This document shows positions 36,782 through 46,490 of a stretch of DNA of 64,000 bases, in pieces; within the stretch, counting starts at the first letter, position 1; every line of letters begins with the position of its first letter. This stretch comes from Streptomyces sp. CB02923. Its GTDB lineage: Bacteria > Actinomycetota > Actinomycetes > Streptomycetales > Streptomycetaceae. A model generated the notes under the pieces. It was not told the DNA's origin. It searched no databases and saw nothing but the letters and a program-made list of their open reading frames with translations. The position numbers were made by a program, and so were the translations under genes. The stretch covers positions 868,001-932,000 of the forward strand of contig NZ_LWKZ01000023.1 in the NCBI RefSeq assembly GCF_001905005.1, given 5' to 3'.

Positions 36782-37690
36782 GCCCGAACCAGCCCGACCC
36801 AGCCTGCGCCGCGGATGGTTCTGCCAGGGTGCGGAGGGCTTGCTGAATAGCCTGCCAGGCGTCTTCCCGGAGGGCAGTCGCGGAGAGCGGCGCGCCGACC
36901 CTGTGGCGGCAGGCGCGGGGGAGGGCCGGTGGGGCCGGTGGCGGGAAGATTTCGGCTGCCGGGGTGCGCAGTTGCCGGAATCCGAGTGCGTGCACGCGGG
37001 CTCCGGCGGTGACCGCGGCGCTCATCAGCTCCTCGGTCTCCTGGCGGTCCTCCCTGGCGCAGCCCGTGTCCGCCGACGGCAGGACGACCGAGCCCCCGTG
37101 GCTCACATGGGCCGCTACCCGGCGGACGACTCCCGACCCGCGCGGTGCGCAGGGGCAGTGACACAAGTCGGTGCGGAGGTCCGTACCGAGGCCGGTGCGG
37201 ATGTTAGTGCGGAGGCCGGTATGGATGTCGGGCTCGGCGAAGAGAGCGGACAGCAGGTGACGTGTACCGGGGCCGGGCCATAACAGCAGGGCGGGGGCAT
37301 CGCTGAGGGCGGACACGAGCGCAGCGAACACCAAGGCCGCAGGCTCGTGTTCGGGGCCGTGGACGTAGAGGCTTCCGACCGTGGACACCCGTGTCCCTGG
37401 TGGTGCAGTTGCACATCGGTGAGCGGGCGGGTGGGGTCGCCGTCGGCGAGACCGGCGAAGCGGGCGTCCAGCGCTCCCGCGCTGCCCCGCTCGCCCCTGC
37501 GCATCCCGGCGAGTGAGCGAAAGGCCGGTCCGTGGAAGGCCGTTCCCTCGTCGTAGGGCAGGACGAGGACGGGGCGGGTGTTCCGCAACTCGGGCAGGGG
37601 CGGGGGCGGGAGCTCGAAGCGTACGACGGCGTGTGCCGCCGGTTCGTACCGGGACAGGGCCGGGCGGGACGGCGGCCAGCAGGGCCATGG
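36762..37690 (-). pseudogene. Unrecognised gene broken by frameshifts
   Basis: Protein-like sequence jumps between frames. From about 37670 to 37400 one frame gives RYEPAAHAVVRFELPPPLPEL, LVLPYDEGTAFHGPAFRSLA and LDARFAGLADGDPTRPLTDVQLHHQG. From about 37395 to 36762 another frame gives VSTVGSLYVHGPEHEPAALVFAALV, LLLWPGPGTRHLLSALF and a Leu-rich end. At least one shift near 37400 is needed, and an ATG at 37690 would need another. Degenerate repeats (RTNIRTGLGTDLRTDL) lie within. No family is recognised. Alternatively, it could be two overlapping coding frames. Confidence 0.5.
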
Positions 37691-37979
37691 TGCTTGAGGT
37701 CAAGAGGGCTCGGCAGAGGCGGCAGTTCGTCACGGACCGGTCGTCACGCGACCACACCGAAGCGCGCGTGGCCGGGCCGCGGAAATCGGCCATTCTGTGG
37801 GTTCCTGTAACGCGAGGGGTGACGGAGTGTCAGCCTGATGGGAATCTGCTCTGGTCGCGTGCAGGGGCCAGAGGTGGTAGGCGGTGTTCCTTGGTCCGGC
37901 ACCTGGGGGCGCGGGGACGCGAGCTGCTGCGGCTCGTTCGATCTCTTGTGCTGTCTGTTTCTGTCGGGGGGACCTCAGT

Positions 37980-40085
37980 ATGAGTTCAACGCCGTCGTTT
38001 TTCACGCAGGCCGGTAATTTCGAGAGCGCGGTTTCCGGGGGTGTGGATCCCCGCACCGGATTGTTCAATGTCCAGGTCGTGTTGGGGAATCTTGTCGGCA
38101 ATCGTAATCTCGGGCCGTCGCTTCCGTTGGTTTTGAGTTACTCGCCGCTCAACAGTACCGACGTGGGTTTGGGGCAGGGTGTCTCGCTGGGACTGACCAC
38201 CTACGACAAGAACAGTCGGCTGTTGTCTTTGTCCTCGGGTGAGCGGTACAAGGTCCAAGAGACCGGCGCGAGCGTCATTCTGCTGCAGAAGAAGCTCGAT
38301 ACGGTCCATGTCGCGAAGGACCAGAACGCGTACCGCATTGTGCACAAGACCGGCGATGTGGAGGTCTTGACCGGGCCCGGGAGCGGGTTCAGTCTCAAGG
38401 TGCCCACTGTGCTGCTGACGCCCGCGGGTCATTCCCTGGGCCTGACATGGGATTTCCATGACGGCCCGCTGCCGCGTCTCAAGGAGGTCAGGGACGAGAC
38501 CGACACGCTGCTGACCGTGGACTACTCCCGCAGCAAGGCCACCTTGAACGTGCTGCCCGGGCACTCCGAGGGCTACCGCGTGGAGCTGTGGTTCCAAAAC
38601 GGCCTGCTGGCCGGTGTGCATCATTTCGGACTCGGTACGGACGCGCCGCTGGTGTGGAACTTCACCTCCAGCCCGATAGGCCGGCAGGGGGTGTGGGGTT
38701 CGTGGATCACCGGTGTCAGCATGCCGGGCGGGATGTCCGAGACGGTTTACTACCCCCAGGACGGGTCGGGCCACCAGTTCCCGGCCTCTGCCCACCTTCC
38801 GGCATTGCCCTACGTGACGCGGCACGTCCAGAAACCGGGCGGCGGGCAGCCGCCGATCGAGGTGGACTACAGCTACACCGACAAGAACTTTCTCGGCGGC
38901 CACTCCGGCGCCGCCTGGAACCCCGACCAGGACAGTCTGTACGGGGTGCTGACCAGCTATTCGTACGGCTCCACCGAGTCCAGGGCCGGTAACGGCCAAC
39001 CCTCGGAAACCATTCGCAGCTACAACCAGTATCACTTGCAGACGGCCGAGGAAACACGGCAGAACGGGTGCTCCCAAAAGACCCAGACCGATTACTACGC
39101 GTCGGCCGGCCAGCCGTTCGACCAGCAGCCGGCGCAGTTCCAGCTCCCGAAGAGCCGGACGGTCACCTGGACCGACTCCCGGCAGAACTCGCGCACCGAG
39201 ACCACCCAGACCGCCTTCGACGCGGCGGGCAACCCCCAGAGCCAGGTTGAGCCGGACGGCACCCGCACCGAGTGGACCTACTACCCGGCGAGCGGAAGCG
39301 GCTCCGACGGCCCGCGCGAGCCCAACGGCTTCTGCCGCCTGCTGCAGTCGGTCACCCGCACGCCCGCGCACACCGGTTTCGATGCGCCCGTGTACAAGGA
39401 GACGTACGGGTACCTCCAGCTCCAGGGCACGGCCGATCCGCGGGTGAGCGCCGCGGTGCTGAAGTCCCTCGAACAGCACTACGCCGACGGCCGGCTCCTG
39501 AGGGAGCAGACGTTCGCCTACAGCACCACGGGACCGGAACTGGGCCGCCTGGCCCGCCTGGTGGAGACCGAGTACCCCAGCGGGCCAGGCGGCCCGAAGT
39601 ATGCCGCCACCCACGGCTTCGCCTTCTCGGTGCAACAGGAGGCGCTGGTCCAGCGGCATACGCTCACGAGCCACGACCATCTCACGCTCACGCGGTCGCA
39701 GACGCGCTCGCGCTTCACCGGACGCCTGTGGTCGGCCACCGACCCGCACCAGAACGCCGTGACCATGACCTACGACGGTCTCGGCCGCATGCTGACCCGC
39801 ACCCGGAACGCCGAGGCCGCCCAGTATCAGGCGACGGACACCATTGCGTACGAGACGGCCGGCAGTGCTCCGTTCGTCGTGACGTCCACGGACGCGACCA
39901 ACAACGTACTGCGGCAGAGCCTCGACGGCATGGGCCGGCCGATCCGGTACGAGCGCAAGGACACCGACGGCGACGGCACCTGGTACACCGTCCGGACGCT
40001 CGGCTACGACGAGCAGGGACGCCTGTCATCGGTGACGGAAGCCGACCACGTACGCGGCACCGGGCAGTTTCAGCTGACCGGGTGA
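37980..40085 (+). CDS. RHS-repeat toxin, N-terminal part
   Basis: 701 residues. It opens MSSTPSFFTQAGNFESAVSG, followed by VDPRTGLFNVQ and YSPLNSTDVGLGQG, the standard start of RHS/Tc-type proteins, then YD-like repeats (TMTYDGLGRMLTR, LGYDEQGRLSSV). No signal peptide is seen. The frame ends at TGA inside a run that, with one extra G, would continue directly into the next frame, so this is half of one ancestral gene. GGGGGGACC precedes the ATG. Codon use has more A/T in third positions than neighbours. Confidence 0.85.
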   Translation: MSSTPSFFTQAGNFESAVSGGVDPRTGLFNVQVVLGNLVGNRNLGPSLPLVLSYSPLNSTDVGLGQGVSLGLTTYDKNSRLLSLSSGERYKVQETGASVILLQKKLDTVHVAKDQNAYRIVHKTGDVEVLTGPGSGFSLKVPTVLLTPAGHSLGLTWDFHDGPLPRLKEVRDETDTLLTVDYSRSKATLNVLPGHSEGYRVELWFQNGLLAGVHHFGLGTDAPLVWNFTSSPIGRQGVWGSWITGVSMPGGMSETVYYPQDGSGHQFPASAHLPALPYVTRHVQKPGGGQPPIEVDYSYTDKNFLGGHSGAAWNPDQDSLYGVLTSYSYGSTESRAGNGQPSETIRSYNQYHLQTAEETRQNGCSQKTQTDYYASAGQPFDQQPAQFQLPKSRTVTWTDSRQNSRTETTQTAFDAAGNPQSQVEPDGTRTEWTYYPASGSGSDGPREPNGFCRLLQSVTRTPAHTGFDAPVYKETYGYLQLQGTADPRVSAAVLKSLEQHYADGRLLREQTFAYSTTGPELGRLARLVETEYPSGPGGPKYAATHGFAFSVQQEALVQRHTLTSHDHLTLTRSQTRSRFTGRLWSATDPHQNAVTMTYDGLGRMLTRTRNAEAAQYQATDTIAYETAGSAPFVVTSTDATNNVLRQSLDGMGRPIRYERKDTDGDGTWYTVRTLGYDEQGRLSSVTEADHVRGTGQFQLTG

Positions 40086-42781
40086 CGACCTACGACACAC
40101 GGCGCGAACCGGTGAGCGTGGCACGTTTCGACCTGCGCGGCGCGCCCGCAGGGACCCAGTCGATGGAGTACGACGGCTGGGGCCGACTGCGCAGCACCAC
40201 CGACGAACTGGGCAACACCACCCACTACGACTACGACCCCCGGGGCCGGCCGACGACCACCACCCTCCCGGACGGCACGACGATCACCCGCACCTACGCG
40301 CCCTCGTCCCCGGCCGCACTGGACGCGGGCATCGCGCTCAACCAGACGCTCTACGGCACACAGAGCTTCGACGGCCTGGGCAGGCTCGCCACCAGCACCT
40401 CGGGAGGGCGCACCTGGACCCACCGCTACGCCGCGCCCGAAGACCCCTTCCCCTCCTCGGTCACCGCCCCCGACCAGCAGACCATCACCTACCAGTACAT
40501 TCCCCAGCTCGACCATGCCCTGGCCCGTGTCCAGGCAGGCCCGGTCACCCAGCAGTACACCCACGACCCGGTCACCGGTCACCTGACCACCGCCCGCGAA
40601 GGCGATGTCACCACCACCCTGGACTACTACCCGTCAGGCATGCTGCGCACCGACGCCACCGCGCTTGCCCACCAGGGCGAGCGCCGCGCCCAATGGAGCT
40701 ACACCGTGGGCGGCCTGGCGCAGAGCTACACCGCGGTGGACGGCGCCACCGAGACCGTCAGCCGGGACCCCTCCGGCAGGATCATCGAGGTCGAGGACCC
40801 GGCCACCCAGGTGCGGCTGACCTACGACAGTGTCGGCCGACTGACCCGGTGGGCGGCCAAGGACAAGCAGTCCCAGCACACCCTGACCACCGAACTGGAC
40901 CTGGACGACTTCGGCCGTGAAGTCAAACGCGCGGTCAGCGACAGCCAGGGCACCACGTGGACACTGATACAGAGCTGGCAGCGGAACGACCTCCTAAGCG
41001 GCAGGTCCCTCACGCGCCAGGGCAAGGTACTGCGGGAGGAGTCCTTCTCCTACAGCAGCCGCAACCAACTCCTCACCTACACCTGTACCGGAGACTCGCC
41101 GCCCCATGACGACCGCGGCAACCCGGTCACCCGGCAGGCGTTCACCTACGACGCCTACGGGAACGTCACCCGCTGCCAGAGCGCCTTTCCCACCTTCTCG
41201 GACACGGCGACCTACCTGTACGAGAACAAGGCCGACCCCTGCCAGCTGACCGGCATCCGCCACACCCACCCCTCGTTCCCCTCCCCGGTCGCCCTGCGCT
41301 ACGACGCCGCCGGGCGCCTGATCACCGACGACGCCGCACGCGCACTGACCTACGACCCCCTGGGCCGCCTTCAGTCGGCCGGGACAGCAGCCCGCTACGG
41401 GTACGACCCGCTGGACCGGCTGCTGACCCAGACCACCGGCACCACCACCAGCGTGCTGACCTACCGCCAGGGACGGCTGGCCGCCGTAACCGACGGCGAC
41501 CAGCACACGCGACTGCTGCTCCTCGGCCCGGTGTGCGCGGCCCAGCACCGCACCACCGCGGGCCAGGGCGAGACCCTACTGCTGGGCACGGACGCCAAAG
41601 GCACCGTGCTGGTGTCGACCACGGGCCACAACCCGCAGGAGTACGCCTACACCGCCTACGGAAACCGCCCGGCCAAGGAGACGGACAGCGTCCAGGGCTA
41701 CGACGGCCAGCGGACCGACCCGGCCACCGGCTGGTACCACCTCGGCAACGGCTACCGCGCCTACCATCCCGCCCTCATGCGGTTCACCACCCCCGACACC
41801 CTCAGCCCCTTCGGCGCCGGGGGCATCAACCCCTACGCCTACTGCGCGGGCGACCCCGTCAACCGGACCGATCCCACCGGGCACCTCAGCTGGATGGCAT
41901 GGGCGGGCATCGGCATCGGTGTGCTGGGCCTGGGCCTGGCCGTGTTCACCGCCGGTGCCTCCATCGCGGCGGCCGGCGGCGTCATGGCCGCCTGGAGCGC
42001 CGCCACCGCCGGCGAACTCGCCGTCGCGGGCCTCGGCGTCGCCTCCGACGTCACCAGCATCGCCGGCGGGGCGCTGGAAGAAGCATCCCCCAAGGCATCC
42101 TCGGTTCTCGGATGGGTCTCCCTCGGCACCGGCCTGGCCGGGGCCGGAGCAGGAATCGGTGCCGCCGCCGCACGAGGGTCGTCCCGACTGGCCGAACAGA
42201 CCCCGCGGACAACCGACCTCATCACCTCGGAGTACACCTTCACCGGCCCGGCCGACGCCGCCAATCCCAACTTCATGCAACGTGCCGACAGTTTCGAGAG
42301 ACTCGACCCCCACCCGCTTCCGGGAAACCGCCCCGTCCTCAGGCGTTCGGGCCGATACAGGCAGCCGACCGGAGCTCAATGGAACAGGGTGACCAGAAGC
42401 GCCCGGGAAGCGGTCGGATTCCACAACAACGCTCTTCGTCACGCCGAAACACCGGCGATGATTGCGGCACTGGAGATGCCCGGCGGGAGAATTTTCAGGG
42501 GATCCAGCAACTCCTTCTCGACATGGACCGGCACCAGAAGGCTGCTCAGAGAATACTCCGATATCCTGGGCGATATTCCCAGAAACCGATCCCAATTCCA
42601 CTGGAACTGTGCCGAAGTCGACTGCCTGGAACAGGCATGGAATGCGGGACACCGCGACTTCGCGGGGGCGCGCAGTGTCGCAATGCGGCCGGTGCGGCAA
42701 GAAGGAAGATGGGTCGGCCGGTGGCAGGAGCCCTGCCACGGTGACAAGCATCTGCTGGGCGCGCTCGGAATTCTTTGGTAG
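40082..42781 (+). CDS. RHS-repeat toxin, C-terminal part with a deaminase-like domain
   Basis: 899 residues from a GTG overlapping the preceding stop (GTGA). Many YD repeats lead to the RHS core end (YDGQRTDPATGWYHLGNGY, FTTPDTLSPFG, NPYAYCAGDPVN). A Gly/Ala-rich membrane-like segment follows (about 605-705), then a polymorphic C-terminus. That end has HWNCAE (Cys843, Glu845) and EPCHGD (Cys885, Asp888), resembling the CAE and PCxxC zinc motifs of YwqJ-like deaminase toxins, with Asp in place of the last Cys. Either coupled translation or a one-base sequence loss explains the split. No ribosome site precedes the GTG. Confidence 0.82.
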   Translation: MTTYDTRREPVSVARFDLRGAPAGTQSMEYDGWGRLRSTTDELGNTTHYDYDPRGRPTTTTLPDGTTITRTYAPSSPAALDAGIALNQTLYGTQSFDGLGRLATSTSGGRTWTHRYAAPEDPFPSSVTAPDQQTITYQYIPQLDHALARVQAGPVTQQYTHDPVTGHLTTAREGDVTTTLDYYPSGMLRTDATALAHQGERRAQWSYTVGGLAQSYTAVDGATETVSRDPSGRIIEVEDPATQVRLTYDSVGRLTRWAAKDKQSQHTLTTELDLDDFGREVKRAVSDSQGTTWTLIQSWQRNDLLSGRSLTRQGKVLREESFSYSSRNQLLTYTCTGDSPPHDDRGNPVTRQAFTYDAYGNVTRCQSAFPTFSDTATYLYENKADPCQLTGIRHTHPSFPSPVALRYDAAGRLITDDAARALTYDPLGRLQSAGTAARYGYDPLDRLLTQTTGTTTSVLTYRQGRLAAVTDGDQHTRLLLLGPVCAAQHRTTAGQGETLLLGTDAKGTVLVSTTGHNPQEYAYTAYGNRPAKETDSVQGYDGQRTDPATGWYHLGNGYRAYHPALMRFTTPDTLSPFGAGGINPYAYCAGDPVNRTDPTGHLSWMAWAGIGIGVLGLGLAVFTAGASIAAAGGVMAAWSAATAGELAVAGLGVASDVTSIAGGALEEASPKASSVLGWVSLGTGLAGAGAGIGAAAARGSSRLAEQTPRTTDLITSEYTFTGPADAANPNFMQRADSFERLDPHPLPGNRPVLRRSGRYRQPTGAQWNRVTRSAREAVGFHNNALRHAETPAMIAALEMPGGRIFRGSSNSFSTWTGTRRLLREYSDILGDIPRNRSQFHWNCAEVDCLEQAWNAGHRDFAGARSVAMRPVRQEGRWVGRWQEPCHGDKHLLGALGILW

Positions 42782-42928
42782 CGCATGGGTTTCCAGCAGG
42801 ACAACTCCGGCCGAGCAGCTCTGCACATTTCGGTCGAGGAAACAACCGGGTGAATCGCGCGACGCGGCGCGGTGTTCGCCGCGCCCCGCATGGGCGGCGT
42901 ACGGACACATGAACGAAGGAGACAGGAA

Positions 42929-43939
42929 ATGTCATCGTGGACGGGCGTCTCGAAGCTCTCGCTGACACTGGAGAGTGGTGACGACAACTGCAACATCTAC
43001 GCGAACGGATGGAACAGGATCGGCGTGACGATCACTGTCGAGCCGACCGACGACGACGGTGATTCCATCGACATCGACTCCCGGTACCTGGCCGGGAAAT
43101 TGTGGCTCATCGACTACGTCAACGAGTCGACGCTCACCTGGAAGGGCAGCTCCGGGTGGTCCTATACGGACACCGCGAACGAGTTCACCGCGATCCCCGA
43201 CGGGCCCGGCGCCCGCACCGAAGCCATGGCTGAATCCGACGGAACCCGGCACGTCACGTTCTACGTGTACTGCTCTCCCGGGGTGAACCGGAAGTCGATC
43301 GGCGTCCGGGTTCAAACCGACTCGGGTGATACCTTCACGAGTTCCCAGGACGGGGATTTCCAAAGCAAAGTCACACTCAGTCCGCGGGCGGCCGTCACGT
43401 ACATGCGGGGAGACATCGACTGGAACTACTCGCGCGCGACAACCCAAGAAAGCGGCAACACGAAGTATGTGACGACAAGCGCCTGGAACTACTACCTGTC
43501 CTTGAAGGCCGCAGACAACTACTTCGTCACCTTCCGGGCGCACGGACACTGCAGTGATTCCGGTTACGACGGTTTCTTCGCGTGGGACATCACTCCCGAC
43601 AACCACCGCGCAAACTTCTACGGAGGCTACGTCTGGTACCGCGAGCCGCACACGCCCGGCACCGGGGAGATCGTCAACTTCCCCGAAGGGAACCACTGGT
43701 GGGATTACGCGGATGTCTACGACAGGTCGAACCCCGAACGCTACCTGTGCTTCACCTGGGTGCACTCCACCACCGGCGGCAACGGATGGCACATCCCCAA
43801 CAGCGGGCCGCTGAACGCATGGCAGGGGTATGACACTCCGAAGATCGTCGCGTGGGACAGGTACGGCAATACGGGTACGTTCTGGGTGGACGGGAACGAC
43901 ATCACCCGTGAGCTGAAGATCTTCGACCGGCAACCGTGA
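42929..43939 (+). CDS. Hypothetical beta-rich protein next to the RHS toxin
   Basis: 336 residues, rich in Trp, Tyr, Asp and Thr, with alternating strand-like segments (SSWTGVSKLSLTLESGDD, RHVTFYVYCSPG, FRAHGHCSDSGYDGFFAWDI). No signal peptide or membrane segment. AAGGAGACAGGAA sits before the ATG. Third-codon bases are less GC-biased than in most of the window, as in the RHS gene, so both may have arrived together. Its position suggests an immunity or partner protein, but its size and composition are unusual for immunity proteins. Confidence 0.75.
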   Translation: MSSWTGVSKLSLTLESGDDNCNIYANGWNRIGVTITVEPTDDDGDSIDIDSRYLAGKLWLIDYVNESTLTWKGSSGWSYTDTANEFTAIPDGPGARTEAMAESDGTRHVTFYVYCSPGVNRKSIGVRVQTDSGDTFTSSQDGDFQSKVTLSPRAAVTYMRGDIDWNYSRATTQESGNTKYVTTSAWNYYLSLKAADNYFVTFRAHGHCSDSGYDGFFAWDITPDNHRANFYGGYVWYREPHTPGTGEIVNFPEGNHWWDYADVYDRSNPERYLCFTWVHSTTGGNGWHIPNSGPLNAWQGYDTPKIVAWDRYGNTGTFWVDGNDITRELKIFDRQP

Positions 43940-44063
43940 CAACAGGGCCGACGCACAGCCCGCGCAGCGCACACCCGCGGTCCCGTCGACGCCGTTCACC
44001 GTAGCTGCTGAACGGCGTCGCTCGCCCTGGCCTGTCGGCAGGCGTCGAAGCAGGGTGCTTTCG

Positions 44064-44483
44064 TCAGTGCAGGACCTCGCCCTTCGCCCGCTGGAACTCG
44101 TCGTCCGAGATGTCGCCGCGCTCCCTGAGCTGGGACAACTTCGTCAGCTCGTCGGCCTGGGTGGTGCGGGGCGCGTCCTTCGCCGCGGTCCGGCGTACGT
44201 ACGCGTCGAAAGCCTCCTGCTGGGCCTGCGCCCTGCTCGCTTCGCGTCCGCCCATGCCGCGTCCCCGGGCGAGGACATAGACGAAGACACCGAGGAAAGG
44301 CAGCACGAGCACAAAGATGATCCAGCCCGTCTTGGCCCATCCGTTCAGCCGGTCATCGCGGAAGACGTCGCCGATGACGCGGAAGAGCAGGAAGAACCAC
44401 AGTATCCACATGAAGAGCCAGAACGTGGTCCAGAAAACGCCGAACAGCGGATAGTCGTACGCGAGGGTGACGGAACCGCTCAT
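44064..44483 (-). CDS. Membrane protein with PLDc_N-like helices and a SHOCT domain
   Basis: 139 residues. Two hydrophobic helices (about 10-35 and 48-70: GWIIFVLVLPFLGVFVYVLARGRGMG, split across the membrane) are followed by a linker and a C-terminal SHOCT motif (ELTKLSQLRERGDISDDEFQRAKGEVL). The layout is common in actinobacteria. The start at 44483 has GGAGAGG 5 bp upstream. It heads the stress-like group on this side. Confidence 0.88.
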   Translation of the reverse strand: MSGSVTLAYDYPLFGVFWTTFWLFMWILWFFLLFRVIGDVFRDDRLNGWAKTGWIIFVLVLPFLGVFVYVLARGRGMGGREASRAQAQQEAFDAYVRRTAAKDAPRTTQADELTKLSQLRERGDISDDEFQRAKGEVLH

Positions 44484-44770
44484 GGTCCTCTCCTTCCTTT
44501 CCATCGCTCGTTCTGCCCTGTCTTCCACCGTGCCACCGTGCCACCGGAACGGCGCGGCCGAGCGGACCGGCGGTGGTGCCCCGAGCGGGACGTGCGGTGC
44601 GAAAGAGCGTGCGCGGGCTTGTCTCGTCGAGGCAGGCGACCGGCGTACGGATCTTCATCGTCGCGGTCCTGGGCCCGTCGGCTGCCGGCACCGGAGCGGC
44701 CGCGCGGCGGGAGCCATGTCAGGACGGGCCAAGGACGGTGGCGTTCAGCTCCTCGTGAAGTCCCACGTTT

Positions 44771-45322
44771 TCACGAGGGGTTCTTTCGGGGACCGGCCCC
44801 TTCCGATGTCTTGTCCTCCGTCTCGTCTTCGAGCCGCGCGGCGGTTGCGAGCAGCTCCGCGGCGATGGGGGCGAGGGCCTCTTCGGTGAGGAAGCCTTCC
44901 GCGACGGGCACGCCTCCCTGTTCGCGGACCGCGCGCCGCAGCTTCCTCGCCCATCGGTGTTCGAGCAGCAGGAAACCTGCTGTGGTGCCCGGTTCCAGGT
45001 CGTCGGCGAGTTCCCGGATGTCGTCCGTGCTGAGGCCGAAGGGGCGTCCCGGTGCCAGGGAGGGGAATGCGGCTTCCGCTTCCCGCAGGCTGCCGGGGCT
45101 CAGCCCGAGCAGCGCGCTGACCGTGTCGCCCATGCCTTCCGCCTGGTAGCCGACGGAGACGAGGTCACCGCCGGTCTGCTTCTGTACGACCAGCAGGTCC
45201 AGCACGAGGATCTGGCCGGCGGCCGTGAGGTCGGCCAGCTCCTCGACGATCCGCCCCTCGAACGTCGTGTCCGGGCCGAACGCGATCGTCAACAGCTGTA
45301 TGGGGCCGGTCTCGGTCGTCAT
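44771..45322 (-). CDS. DUF6325-like protein
   Basis: 183 residues. PIQLLTIAFGPDTTFEGRIVEELADLTAAGQI and VLDLLVVQKQTGGDLVSV match the order of DUF6325/DUF1269-type proteins found in actinobacterial stress islands. GLLLLEHRWARKL-like helices follow; the function is unknown. The ATG at 45322 follows GGGAGA. It is divergent from the SixA gene. Confidence 0.75.
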   Translation of the reverse strand: MTTETGPIQLLTIAFGPDTTFEGRIVEELADLTAAGQILVLDLLVVQKQTGGDLVSVGYQAEGMGDTVSALLGLSPGSLREAEAAFPSLAPGRPFGLSTDDIRELADDLEPGTTAGFLLLEHRWARKLRRAVREQGGVPVAEGFLTEEALAPIAAELLATAARLEDETEDKTSEGAGPRKNPS

Positions 45323-45605
45323 ACGGTCTCCCTCTGTAGGGGTTCCCCGCCATTCAGCAACGGGCAGGGTGGGACGGCATCCCCCGTAGGAGGTGAGTAC
45401 ACGGCGCGCGGCGACTCGATCGCTGTCCGAAAGACACGAGGCAGTGCCGTCGGCGGGATCGACGTGCGTCAGGCACCGAGTACTGTGTGCTTCACCTGCG
45501 AACTCGGACGCTCCTGACCACCGCGGTCCACGCTGTCGCGTACCGGCCCGATGCCAGGGCGCGTCCCCTCTGGACCTCGGCACTCTCGACGTGAGGTGTC
45601 CCGGT

Positions 45606-46142
45606 GTGACGATCCCGCCTCTGCGGCGCTTGCTGCTGTTGCGCCACGCCAAAGCCGCCCGTCCCCCGGGGACGGCGGACCACGAGCGGCCACTGTCCGG
45701 GCGTGGCCGCCGGGACGCGCGGGCCGCGGGACACCTGCTGGTGAAGGAGGACTGGCTGCCTGACCTGGTGCTCTGCTCCACGGCCCACCGTACGAGGGAG
45801 ACGTGGGAGCTGGCCGCGGCGGAACTGGCGGGGCTGCCTCGGGTGTGCTTCGAGCCGCGGCTGTACCACCCGTCCGTGCCACAACTCCTGGCCGTCGTGC
45901 ACGAAGTGCCCGCCCACGTATCGACGTTACTGGTGATCGGCCACAATCCGAGCCTGCAGGACACGATCCTGCTGGCGGGCGGCGACGGAGTCGGCCGGCG
46001 GGTCCGGCAGGTTCGGGAGAAGTTCCCGACTGCCGCGGTCGCCCTGCTGGCCTGGCGCGGAACGTGGGACGGGCTCGACGCCCGTACGGCTCTTCTGACC
46101 GGGCTGGCCACCGCTCGGGGAGCCCGGCCAGGGCCTTCGTGA
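45606..46142 (+). CDS. sixA-like: SixA-like phosphohistidine phosphatase
   Basis: 178 residues of the histidine phosphatase branch 1. RHAKA (His14) is the catalytic RHG-type motif, DLVLCSTAHRTRET the phosphate loop and VIGHNPSLQD the second His. A TTA leucine codon at 45927-45929 makes translation potentially dependent on the bldA tRNA. The GTG at 45606 fits the domain start after GAGGTG. SixA removes phosphate from histidine kinases' phosphohistidine; small-molecule substrates are also possible. Confidence 0.85.
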   Translation: MTIPPLRRLLLLRHAKAARPPGTADHERPLSGRGRRDARAAGHLLVKEDWLPDLVLCSTAHRTRETWELAAAELAGLPRVCFEPRLYHPSVPQLLAVVHEVPAHVSTLLVIGHNPSLQDTILLAGGDGVGRRVRQVREKFPTAAVALLAWRGTWDGLDARTALLTGLATARGARPGPS

Positions 46143-46490
46143 ACGGCGATCGTCGTCCGACGGCGAGGAGGGCCGGACGGTGTTCCTCAAGCGGGTGGTC
46201 CGCCGTACTCTCGTCCTACAGTTGTCGCCCCGGACCTCGGCGGCTCGTGTCACTGACGGACATACGACCCGGGAACGGGCAGCGGGTGATGCGGCTCGCA
46301 CCAGCGGGGCCTGCCGTCGGACCGACGTCCGGACCGACGTCCGAGCCCGTGCGCTGCCTCGGGATCGCGAAGCGAAAGTTCGTTGACTGCTCCGGTACGA
46401 GACTGCTCCGCCGTGTCCGGCGGCGCGTGGCGGGGCAGGGCGGGCAACCGGTACTCGTAGGCCCGCTCACACCGAAAGGGCCGACCGCGG
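46143..46490. other. 348-bp gap before the PPK2 gene
   Basis: No gene supported. It should contain the promoter for the PPK2-ATPase pair. Confidence 0.5.
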
